Source of the DNA: Phaeovulum vinaykumarii
Lineage (GTDB): Bacteria; Pseudomonadota; Alphaproteobacteria; Rhodobacterales; Rhodobacteraceae
Direction: 5' to 3'
Assembly (NCBI RefSeq): GCF_900156695.1
Contig: NZ_FTOM01000003.1
Coordinates: 1 to 64,000, forward strand
DNA length: 64,000 nt
In this document: piece after piece, positions 7,649 to 15,467 of the stretch
Layout of the letters: every line of letters starts with the position of its first letter
Position numbering within the stretch: position 1 is the first letter of the stretch
Translations under genes and position numbers: made by a program
Notes under the pieces: generated by a model
Seen by the model: only the letters and a program-made list of their open reading frames with translations
Told to the model about the DNA's origin: nothing
Database searches by the model: none

Positions 7649-9049
7649 ATGAAATCCACCATCACCTGGGCGATGCGCGCCGGTCCGTGGCTTGCGGCCC
7701 TGGCCACCGGCTTGTGCCTGGTCGGGCTGGGCGGCTATGTCCTCGACCGCGAGGCCCTGCATCAGCTGCTTCCGGTCCAGACCACCAGCCATCCCGTCAC
7801 GCTTCTGTCGGCCCTGATGCTGGGGCTTTCGCTGATGCTGGACGGGCCGCGCCGGCAATCGCCGGCCCGGCGTGGCGTCAAGCTGGCGCTGGCGGTGATG
7901 GCCTTGGCGCTGTGTCTGACGCGTCTCGTGCTGGGGTCGGACCCGCTTCTGGCGCAGGTCGCGCCGGACGTGCTCGATCATGTCGTGCAGGACCGCGTCT
8001 TGCCCGATCGTGTGCCCGCTCCGAGCCATGACATGACCCGCAATGCCGCGCTGACGCTGGCGGTGCTGAGCCTGGCCGTCGGCGCGCGCGCGCTGCGCCG
8101 GCCCGGCATCTCGCAAACGCTGGCGCTGGTGGCGGGGGTGCCGCCGGTCCTGTCCTTTGCCGGCACGCTCTATGGCATGGGGCATTTCTACGGCGAGATG
8201 TCGGCTCAGACCACGGTGCTCTGTGCGCTTCTGATCAGCGCCTGTCTGGCGATGGGGGCCAATCGCGGCGCGCTGCGGGTCATCCTGGGCGACGAGGCGC
8301 CGGGCCGGATCGTGCGGCGCCAGATCCTGATCGGGCTGCTGGTGCCGCTGGCGGTGGGCTATTGGATGATCGCCCAGGTCGAGGATCGCGCGCTGGCCGA
8401 GCCCTTTGCCCTGGCGATCGTGGCGCTGGGGATCTTTGTCGTGCTGCTGGTGTCGGTCAGCGCGCTCTGGAGCGAGCGCGAGGACCGCGCGCGGCGGCGG
8501 CGCGAGCGCGAGGCCCGGCACATGGCCTCGCATGATGCGCTGACCGGGCTTCTGAACCGGCACCGTTTCGAACGCGACCTGCTGACGCTGGTGGAACGCG
8601 CCCGGCGCGAGGCCATGCCGTTGGCGCTGATCATCGTCGATCTGGATCATTTCAAGCTGGTCAATGACACCGGCGGGCATGCCTGCGGCGATCTGGTGCT
8701 GCGCCGGACGGGCGCGGTGCTGTCCGATCGCATCCGGCACGCCGACCAGCTGGCGCGCATCGGCGGCGAGGAATTCGCGCTGCTTTTGCCCGACACCGAC
8801 CGTCAGGCCGCGATCGAGCTGGCCGAGCGGATGCGCCGGGCGGTGGCGGAGATGCGGCTCGAGCCCTGGAGCGGGCATTCGGGGCGGCTGACGGCGTCGC
8901 TGGGCTGTGCGGTCTATCAGAGCCCCGAGACGGCGGTGGAGTTTCTCGCCCGTGCCGATGCCGCGCTCTATATCGCCAAGGCGCGCGGACGCGATCGCGT
9001 TGTCGCGGCCGGCGCCCGTCCGACGGGGATCGAACGCGTGGCCGAATAG
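7649..9049 (+). CDS. membrane-bound diguanylate cyclase (GGDEF)
   Basis: 466 residues. The N-terminal 275 residues contain about six to seven hydrophobic segments with a short soluble loop between them, and I do not recognise a named sensor domain there. A basic linker (about 275-292) leads to a full GGDEF domain. The active-site motif is GGEEF at 372-376 and the inhibitory I-site RxxD is at 363-366, exactly five residues upstream, so the enzyme should make cyclic di-GMP and be product-inhibited. The ATG has no clear Shine-Dalgarno sequence. It is transcribed divergently from sqr across 216 bases, so shared regulation is possible but unproven. Confidence 0.9.
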   Translation: MKSTITWAMRAGPWLAALATGLCLVGLGGYVLDREALHQLLPVQTTSHPVTLLSALMLGLSLMLDGPRRQSPARRGVKLALAVMALALCLTRLVLGSDPLLAQVAPDVLDHVVQDRVLPDRVPAPSHDMTRNAALTLAVLSLAVGARALRRPGISQTLALVAGVPPVLSFAGTLYGMGHFYGEMSAQTTVLCALLISACLAMGANRGALRVILGDEAPGRIVRRQILIGLLVPLAVGYWMIAQVEDRALAEPFALAIVALGIFVVLLVSVSALWSEREDRARRRREREARHMASHDALTGLLNRHRFERDLLTLVERARREAMPLALIIVDLDHFKLVNDTGGHACGDLVLRRTGAVLSDRIRHADQLARIGGEEFALLLPDTDRQAAIELAERMRRAVAEMRLEPWSGHSGRLTASLGCAVYQSPETAVEFLARADAALYIAKARGRDRVVAAGARPTGIERVAE

Positions 9050-9064
9050 CCGCCTGCAAGGGAA

Positions 9065-9095
9065 AACGCGCGCCCCCACTTGGACGGCGCGCGTT
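9065..9095. terminator. bidirectional hairpin between convergent genes
   Basis: A perfect 10-bp stem (AACGCGCGCC and GGCGCGCGTT) with an 11-base loop lies between the convergent GGDEF and rhodanese genes. A short A/T run on one side only makes it a moderate factor-independent terminator candidate for both directions. Confidence 0.5.
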
Positions 9096-9147
9096 CCCGG
9101 ATCTTGCGTGGTTCCGCACCCTGTGGCGCGGGAGGGGGGCGGGGACG

Positions 9148-9537
9148 TTACATCCCCGGATCGAGCGAGCGGCGCACCGCCCCGCCGGCTTCGACCCAGC
9201 CGGCAAAGCCGCCGAGGTTGTAGACCTCCTGATAGCCCATGTCCTTGAGCAGCTTGCCCGCCAGCGCCGAACGCCCGCCCGAGGCGCAATAGACGATCAC
9301 GGGGCGGTCACGGCGCAATTCGGGGTCGTGGAACTGGCAGTCCGGGTCGGCGCGGAATTCCAGCATACCGCGCGAGATGTGGTGGGCGCCCTCGACCTTG
9401 CCGCTATGGGCGATCTCGGGGGCGTCGCGCACGTCGAGCACCAGCGCGCCCTCGGCCATCAGCGTTTTGGCTTCCTCGACGCTGACATGCGGCACCATCG
9501 CATTGGCGGTCTCGAGCAATTCCTTGACGGTCAGCAT
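9148..9537 (-). CDS. single-domain rhodanese
   Basis: 129 residues forming one rhodanese domain. The catalytic loop is YCASGGRS with the persulfide-forming cysteine at residue 84, and the earlier LDVRDAPEI motif marks the start of the domain. There is no signal peptide, so it is cytoplasmic. Rhodaneses carry sulfane sulfur from donors such as polysulfide or thiosulfate to thiols. Its location less than 2 kb from sqr makes a role in handling SQR-derived polysulfide plausible, but the GGDEF gene lies between them and there is no operon link. Confidence 0.88.
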   Translation of the reverse strand: MLTVKELLETANAMVPHVSVEEAKTLMAEGALVLDVRDAPEIAHSGKVEGAHHISRGMLEFRADPDCQFHDPELRRDRPVIVYCASGGRSALAGKLLKDMGYQEVYNLGGFAGWVEAGGAVRRSLDPGM

Positions 9538-9613
9538 ATGGCCCTCCTTTCGGGGTCGTGGCCCCTGACGGTCCGGGGGGATCGCCAGGGGGATTGGCAG
9601 GCGGTTTGACGGT

Positions 9614-9651
9614 GGGGCCGCCCATCACGGATGCCCGTCACGGACGGCCCC
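9614..9651 (-). terminator. hairpin after the purine-importer operon
   Basis: GGGGCCGCCC pairs with GGACGGCCCC with one wobble, and the loop contains a further ACGG/CCGT stem. It lies just beyond the stop of the substrate-binding protein gene and would end the long xdh/ABC operon. No T-run follows. Confidence 0.45.
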
Positions 9652-9659
9652 GGTCCGCA

Positions 9660-10745
9660 TCATTTCGGCAGTTCGGCGGTGATGCCCTCGACATAGAAGT
9701 CGAGCCCGGCGAGCTGGCCGTCGTCGGGGGTTTCGCCCGCGGCCAGCCAGGGGGTGCCGTCCTGCTTGTTCAGCGGGCCGGTGAAGGGGTGGTATTCGCC
9801 CTTGCCGATGGCGTCCGCCATGGCCAGCGCTTCGGCCTTGACCTCGGCGGGCACGGCCGAGGTGATCTCGCCGATCCCCACCATGCCGGAGCCGATGCCG
9901 CCCCAGGTCGCGTCCGAGGTCCAGGTGCCGTCCAGCATCTTGCCCACGCGCTCGATGTAATAGGGCGCCCAGTCGTCGATGGTCGAGCCCACGCGCGGCA
10001 TCGGCGCAAAGGCCGACATGTCAGAGGCCTGGCCGAAGGTGATGACGTTGCCGGCCTCCTGGGCCTTGGCCTGGGGCGCGGTCGAGTCGGTGTGCTGCAT
10101 GACCACATCGCAGCCCTCGGCGATCAGGGCGGCGGCGGCGTCGGCCTCCTTGGCGGGGTCGAACCAGGTATAGGCCCAGACCACCTTCATCTCGACCGCC
10201 GGATTGACCTTGCGGGCGTGGATGAAGGCCGCGTTGATGCCCTGCACCACCTCGGGGATCGGGAACGAGCCGATATAGCCGATCTTGTTGGTCTTGGTCA
10301 TGCGCCCGGCGATGGTGCCCTGAATGGCGCGCCCCTCGTAGAAGCGGGCATCATAGGTGGCCACGTTCTCGGCGCGCTTGTAGCCGGTGGCATGCTCGAA
10401 CTTCACGTTCGGGAACTTGGCGGCGACATTCATCACCGCGTCCATGTAGCCAAACGAGGTGGCAAAGATCAGCGAATTGCCGGCCAGCGCCAGCTGGGTC
10501 AGCGCGCGTTCGGCGTCGGGGCCTTCGGGCACGGATTCCATGTAGGTGGTCTGCACGCGGTCGCCGAATTCGGCCTCGATCGCCTGGCGGCCCTGTTCGT
10601 GCTGATAGGACCAGCCCATGTCGCCCACCGGGCCCACATAGATGAAGCCGACCTTGAGCGGCTCCTGGGCCTGGGCCAGACCCGGCAGCCCGAGGCTGAG
10701 CGCGCCCAGCGCGGCGGTGGTCGAAAGGAAGGTTCTGCGTTTCAT
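9660..10745 (-). CDS. BMP-family ABC transporter substrate-binding protein
   Basis: 361 residues. The N-terminus KRRTFLS is a twin-arginine signal, followed by a hydrophobic stretch and an AQA cleavage site near residue 26, so it is exported to the periplasm. The mature part is of the basic membrane protein (BMP/PnrA-like) family, whose members bind nucleosides or purines; VGFIYVGPVGDMGWSYQHEQ is the family-typical start. The frame is open further upstream, but the ATG at 10745 gives the signal peptide. It is the last gene of the operon that begins with xdhA, which argues for a purine ligand. Confidence 0.9.
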   Translation of the reverse strand: MKRRTFLSTTAALGALSLGLPGLAQAQEPLKVGFIYVGPVGDMGWSYQHEQGRQAIEAEFGDRVQTTYMESVPEGPDAERALTQLALAGNSLIFATSFGYMDAVMNVAAKFPNVKFEHATGYKRAENVATYDARFYEGRAIQGTIAGRMTKTNKIGYIGSFPIPEVVQGINAAFIHARKVNPAVEMKVVWAYTWFDPAKEADAAAALIAEGCDVVMQHTDSTAPQAKAQEAGNVITFGQASDMSAFAPMPRVGSTIDDWAPYYIERVGKMLDGTWTSDATWGGIGSGMVGIGEITSAVPAEVKAEALAMADAIGKGEYHPFTGPLNKQDGTPWLAAGETPDDGQLAGLDFYVEGITAELPK

Positions 10746-10803
10746 GGGTTCCCCCGTTGGTGATGCACCCTGTGCCGGGCACTGTGGAACGGCGCCGCGG
10801 CCC

Positions 10804-11736
10804 TTACCGCGACGCATGGAAGCTGCGCCCCAGTGCTGCGGGCGCAGCCTGGCGCCCGCGCGCATGAAGCGCCGAGATCGCCACCAGGACGATGATGGTG
10901 ATGAGATAGGGCGCCATCGACAGAAGCTGGACAGGAATGGCATATTCGGCCGCCTGAAGGCGCAGTTGCAACGCGGTGACGCCGCCGAAGAGATAGGCGC
11001 CCAGCAGGACGCCGCCGGCCCGCCAGCCGGCAAAGACCACGATCGCCAGCGCGATCCAGCCCGCGCCCGCGGTCATGCCCTCGGTCCATTGCGGCACCCG
11101 CACGAGCGACAGATACGCCCCCCCGAGGCCCGCCATCGCCCCCCCGAAGGCCAGCGCCGCCAGCCGCACCGCCACGACGCGGTAGCCCAGCGCATGGGCG
11201 GCGTCGTGGTTCTCGCCGACCGCGCGCAGGATCAGGCCGGCGCGGCTGCGCGACAGGAACAGCCCCACCGCCCCCACCGCGAACAGCGAGAAATAGACCA
11301 CCCAGTCATGCGAGAACAGGATCGGCCCCAGCACCGGCAGATCGGCCAGCCCGCCGAAGTCGATGCGCGCGGTCTGGGGCGGGCGGATGCCCTCGAAGCC
11401 CTTGCCGAAAAGCGCCGAGAGCCCCAGCCCGAACAGCGTCAGCGCCAGCCCCGTGGCCACCTGATTGGCCAGCAGGATCTGGGTGATGACCCCGAAGAGA
11501 AGCGCCATGCCCATGCCCGCAAGGGCCCCCGCGGCAAAGCCCACCGCGGGCGATCCGGTCATGACCGCGGCGGCAAAGCCCCCGATCGCGCCCATGATCA
11601 TCATCCCCTCGACGCCCAGGTTCAGCACGCCCGATTTCTCGACCACCAGCTCGCCCAGCGCCGCCAGCAGAACTGGCGTCGAGCTGACCATCAGCGTGGC
11701 CGTCAGCGCGATGAGGTCAATCCCGCCCAGGGTCAT
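10804..11736 (-). CDS. ABC transporter permease (BMP/nucleoside-type, second subunit)
   Basis: 310 residues, about eight to nine hydrophobic segments, in the branched-chain-amino-acid/ribose permease fold. GELVVEKSGVLNLGVEGMM near the N-terminus is typical of the YufQ/NupQ-like subunit of nucleoside importers. The start overlaps the stop of the other permease by four bases (ATGA at 11733-11736), so the two are made together and should form the inner-membrane channel as a heterodimer with it. Confidence 0.9.
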   Translation of the reverse strand: MTLGGIDLIALTATLMVSSTPVLLAALGELVVEKSGVLNLGVEGMMIMGAIGGFAAAVMTGSPAVGFAAGALAGMGMALLFGVITQILLANQVATGLALTLFGLGLSALFGKGFEGIRPPQTARIDFGGLADLPVLGPILFSHDWVVYFSLFAVGAVGLFLSRSRAGLILRAVGENHDAAHALGYRVVAVRLAALAFGGAMAGLGGAYLSLVRVPQWTEGMTAGAGWIALAIVVFAGWRAGGVLLGAYLFGGVTALQLRLQAAEYAIPVQLLSMAPYLITIIVLVAISALHARGRQAAPAALGRSFHASR

Positions 11737-12812
11737 GTCCGCGCTCCTTTCCAGCGAATGCGATATTGCGTCAGAAGATCGAAGGCGAGAAGGAAGAAAA
11801 GCAGCATCCCCTGGAATGCCTGGATTGCAGCCGCCGGCAGCCCCAGCATCAGCTGCGCCAGATCCCCCCCGATATAGGTCAGCGCCATCAGCAGGCCCGC
11901 CGCCAGGATCCCCCAGGGGTTCAGCCGCCCCAGGAAGGCCACGATGATCGCGGTGAAGCCGTAATTGGCGTTGAAGCTGTCGGTGATCTGGCCCGAGGGG
12001 CCGGCCACCTCGAACATGCCCGCAACGCCCGCCAGCGCCCCCGACAGCCCCAGGCAGAACCGGATCAGCCGCGCCGGGCTGACCCCGGCGAAACGGGCCG
12101 CGCGCGGGGCTTCGCCCGCGACGCGGATGCGAAAGCCCAGCAGATGCCGGCTCATCAGCAGATGCGTGCCGATCACCGCCAGCAGGGCCGCCACCACGCC
12201 CCAATGCAGCCCCGACCCCGCGATCAGCTCGGCGTTATGCGCCGACGGATATTGCTGGAGATTGCGCGAGCCGGGAAAGCCGAAGCCCTGCGGGTTCTTC
12301 ATCGGCCCGAAGGCCATGTAGGCCAGCAGGTTCTGCGCCACATAGACCAGCATCAGCGACACCAGGATCTCGGAGGTGCCGAACCGGGTCTTGAGAAACG
12401 CCGGGATCATCGCCCAGGCCCAGCCCCCCAGCGCGCCGGCAAGGACCATCGTCGGAAAGATCAGCGGCGACTCGGCCGGCCAGAGCGCCAGCGCCACCGC
12501 CGCCCCCGACAGCGCGCCGACGATATACTGGCCCTCGGCGCCGATGTTCCAGATCCCGGCGCGAAAGCCCACCGCCAGACCGCAGGCGATCAGGATCAGG
12601 GGCCCCGCCTTCACCAGAAGCTGGCCGCGGAAATACTCCGCATTGGGCCCGAGGAGCGGATCCCAGAAGATCATCCGCAGGGCCTCGGCCGGGGGTTTTC
12701 CCAGCGCCGCGAAAAGGCCCGCGCCGGCCAGCATGGTGGCCAGGACCGCAACGACCGGCACCGCCAATGTCCAGAACCGCGAGGCCGCGCGGCGCCGCTC
12801 CAGATGGATCAT
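11733..12812 (-). CDS. ABC transporter permease (BMP/nucleoside-type, first subunit)
   Basis: 359 residues with roughly ten hydrophobic segments. GFRAGIWNIGAEGQYIVGAL is the signature of the YufP/NupP-like permease of BMP-type importers. The first 30 residues contain a membrane segment after a short basic cytoplasmic tail. It sits 64 bases downstream of the ATPase gene and overlaps the second permease, giving a complete importer together with the binding protein. Confidence 0.9.
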   Translation of the reverse strand: MIHLERRRAASRFWTLAVPVVAVLATMLAGAGLFAALGKPPAEALRMIFWDPLLGPNAEYFRGQLLVKAGPLILIACGLAVGFRAGIWNIGAEGQYIVGALSGAAVALALWPAESPLIFPTMVLAGALGGWAWAMIPAFLKTRFGTSEILVSLMLVYVAQNLLAYMAFGPMKNPQGFGFPGSRNLQQYPSAHNAELIAGSGLHWGVVAALLAVIGTHLLMSRHLLGFRIRVAGEAPRAARFAGVSPARLIRFCLGLSGALAGVAGMFEVAGPSGQITDSFNANYGFTAIIVAFLGRLNPWGILAAGLLMALTYIGGDLAQLMLGLPAAAIQAFQGMLLFFLLAFDLLTQYRIRWKGART

Positions 12813-12876
12813 GCGTCAAATCCCTTGGCTGTTCGGGAAAGGGGAAAACGGGGGGCAGTCAGAGGCATGGGCGCGC

Positions 12877-14478
12877 TTACCTCGCGCCGCGGCTGGCCGC
12901 GCCCAGCCCGTGCGGGCCCGCGTCGGGGCCCGTGTCTCGACCCGTATCCGGGCCCGCGTCGGGCGGGTGCATCCCATGCGCGCCGCCCAGCATCAGGCCG
13001 ATCTCGTCGAGCGTCAGCCCCGCCATCGGGCGCGGCGCGCTCAGCCGCCCGTCGTTGAGCGCGCAGAACCGGTCCGCGATCTCCATCAGTTCCTCGAGAT
13101 CCTGCGAGATGACGATCACCCCCGCGCCCTGTCCGGTCAGGTCCAGAAGCGCCTGGCGGATGGCGGCGGCGGCGGCGGCATCCACGCCCCAGGTGGGTTG
13201 GTTGACGACCAGCACGCGCGGGGCCTGCAAGACCTCGCGGCCGATCACGAATTTCTGCAAGTTGCCGCCCGAGAGCGCGCGCGCGGCGACCTCGGGGCCG
13301 GGGGTGCGCACGTCGAAATCGCGGATCACCTCCTCGGCGAAGGCGCGCGCGGCCCGGCGGTCGATGAAGCCGCGGCGGACCAGCGGGCGGCGCACGGTCC
13401 CGGTCAGAAGGGCGTTTTCGGTCAGGCTCAGGTCGGGGGCGGCGGCATGGCCCAGACGTTCCTCGGGCGCGCCCAGGATCCCCAGCGCGCGCCGTTCGTT
13501 CGGCCCCAGCCCCGAGATATCCTGCCCCCCGAGCCAGAGCGTGCCGGGCCCCGAAGGCCGCTCGCCCGACAGCGTCGCTAGAAGTTCCTCCTGGCCGTTG
13601 CCGGCCACGCCGCCGATCCCCAGCACCTCGCCTTCATGCAGCGTGAAGCCCACGCCCTTGAGCGCGGGCCCGAAGGCCGTGCCGGGCGCCAGCGACAGCG
13701 CGCGCGCCTCCAGAAGCGCCGGCCCCGGCGCCGTGGCGGGGCGCGCGGGGCTGCGCAGTTCCGCGCCCACCATCATCTCGGCCAGTTCGCGGGCGGTGCG
13801 CGCGCGCGGGTCGGTCGTGCCCACCACCTTGCCGCCGCGCAGGATCGTGGCGGTGTCGCACAGGCTGCGGATTTCCTCGAGCTTGTGCGAGATATAGAGG
13901 ATCGCGGTCCCCTCGGCCGACAGCTGGCGCAGCGTCTTGAACAGGATGTTGACCTCCTGCGGGGTCAGCACGCTGGTCGGCTCGTCCATGATCAGAAGCC
14001 GCGGCCCGGCCAGAAGGCAACGGATGATCTCGACCCGCTGGCGCTCGCCGGCCGACAGATCGCCCACGGTCCGGTTGGGGTCGAGCGGCAGGCCATAGGT
14101 TTCCGACACCTCGCGGATGGCGCGCGCAAGCTGGCGCATGGGCGGCGCGTCATCCATCCCCAGCGCCACGTTCTCGGCCACGTTCAGCGCCTCGAACAGC
14201 GAGAAATGCTGAAACACCATGCCGACGCCGGCGGCGCGCGCAGCCCGCGGTTCGGGCGGGGCGAAGGGGGCGCCCGACAGCTCCATCCGGCCCGCATCGG
14301 GCGCCACGAGGCCATAGATCATCTTGACCAGCGTCGACTTGCCGGCGCCGTTCTCGCCCAGAAGCGCATGCACCTCGCCCGGCGCGATATCAAAGGAGAT
14401 GTCGTCATTGGCGCGCACGCCGGGATAGGACTTGCTCAGCCCCGACAGGCGCAGAAGCGGGGGAACGGCGCGGCTCAT
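12877..14478 (-). CDS. ABC transporter ATPase with two nucleotide-binding domains
   Basis: 533 residues with tandem ATPase domains, as in YufO/NupO and RbsA. The first domain has Walker A GENGAGKST, signature LSAGERQRVE and Walker B LLIMDEPTS. The second is degenerate, with VAGNGQEE in place of Walker A, signature LSGGNLQKF and VVNQPTWGVD, which is normal for the family. After about residue 500 comes a Gly/Pro/Asp-rich tail with repeated GPDTG-like units that the family does not need. The start overlaps the xdhC stop (ATGA), which ties the importer to xanthine dehydrogenase. Confidence 0.92.
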   Translation of the reverse strand: MSRAVPPLLRLSGLSKSYPGVRANDDISFDIAPGEVHALLGENGAGKSTLVKMIYGLVAPDAGRMELSGAPFAPPEPRAARAAGVGMVFQHFSLFEALNVAENVALGMDDAPPMRQLARAIREVSETYGLPLDPNRTVGDLSAGERQRVEIIRCLLAGPRLLIMDEPTSVLTPQEVNILFKTLRQLSAEGTAILYISHKLEEIRSLCDTATILRGGKVVGTTDPRARTARELAEMMVGAELRSPARPATAPGPALLEARALSLAPGTAFGPALKGVGFTLHEGEVLGIGGVAGNGQEELLATLSGERPSGPGTLWLGGQDISGLGPNERRALGILGAPEERLGHAAAPDLSLTENALLTGTVRRPLVRRGFIDRRAARAFAEEVIRDFDVRTPGPEVAARALSGGNLQKFVIGREVLQAPRVLVVNQPTWGVDAAAAAAIRQALLDLTGQGAGVIVISQDLEELMEIADRFCALNDGRLSAPRPMAGLTLDEIGLMLGGAHGMHPPDAGPDTGRDTGPDAGPHGLGAASRGAR

Positions 14479-15467
14479 GGCAGGCTCTCGGCTTGAGGGT
14501 CGGATGCGGGTTCGGCGGACGGGCCGGCCGCAGCGCAAGGCGCCGCCGCACGGTCATGTTTCACTAACGCGCAGGCCACCCCAAGGGCAATGGCCTGCGG
14601 ATGCTTGCCCAGGGCGGGATCCCCGATCGGGCAGGTGATCGCGGCCAGCGCACCCGGCCCATGCCCCAGATCGCGCAGCCGGGCGGCGAAACGCGCCTGT
14701 TTCTGGACCGAGCCGATCAGCCCGATCCGCCCCGCGCCGCGCCCCAGCAGAACGTGGCACAATTCAAGGTCGAGCATATGCGAATGGGTGACGATCAGGT
14801 GATGGGCGTCGGCCGGCACGGTCGCAGCCAGTGCCACCAGATCGGGCGTGGCCTCGATCCGAACGCCTGCGGGCGGCGCGGGCGGAAAGCGCGAGGCGTC
14901 CACATCGGCCCAGATCAGCGCGAAATCGGGCAGCGGGGCCAGCACCTCGGCCAGGGCGCGCCCGACATGGCCCGCGCCCCAGATCCAGACCGGGCGCGCG
15001 GGGCTAAGCGCGGATTCGATCAGCCAGCCCGATACCAGCCGCGGCGGCGCGGGCCGCGGGGGGGCCGCCTGCGCGCGGCGCAGGCTGTCGGGGGGCGGCG
15101 CGGTCGTGTCGATGGGGCAGAGCCGCCAGCCCGGTTCGCCGGCTGTGTCGAGATCGGGGCCGATGCCCTCGAGCACCAGCTCGACCACGCCTGCGCAGCA
15201 TTGCCCCAGCTCGGGGCCCAGCGTGACGCGTTGCGCGCGCCGCAGCCCCGGCGCCAGCGTGCCCTCGGCCAGCCCCGCGCGCGCCTCCTGCAAGGCCAGC
15301 CATTCCAGCGCGCCACCGCCGATCGTGCCGGTGAAACTGTCGGCCCAGACGCACATCTCGGCGCCCGCCTCGCGCGGGGACGAGCCGCGGGTGCCGGCCA
15401 CCAGAACGCGCACGAAGGGGCCGCGGGCGCGGGCCAGCTCCGCCAGGCGCGCGGGATCCCAGCTCAT
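14475..15467 (-). CDS. xdhC: xanthine dehydrogenase accessory protein
   Basis: 330 residues. XdhC binds the molybdenum cofactor, helps its sulfuration and inserts it into XdhB. The N-terminal XdhC/CoxI region has VAGTRGSSPREAG and FTGTIGGGALEW, and the C-terminal Rossmann-like domain has VWIWGAGHVGRAL and LIVTHSHMLDLELC. The ATG at 15467 overlaps the xdhB stop as ATGA. An in-frame start further upstream inside xdhB is less likely. Confidence 0.93.
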   Translation of the reverse strand: MSWDPARLAELARARGPFVRVLVAGTRGSSPREAGAEMCVWADSFTGTIGGGALEWLALQEARAGLAEGTLAPGLRRAQRVTLGPELGQCCAGVVELVLEGIGPDLDTAGEPGWRLCPIDTTAPPPDSLRRAQAAPPRPAPPRLVSGWLIESALSPARPVWIWGAGHVGRALAEVLAPLPDFALIWADVDASRFPPAPPAGVRIEATPDLVALAATVPADAHHLIVTHSHMLDLELCHVLLGRGAGRIGLIGSVQKQARFAARLRDLGHGPGALAAITCPIGDPALGKHPQAIALGVACALVKHDRAAAPCAAAGPSAEPASDPQAESLP

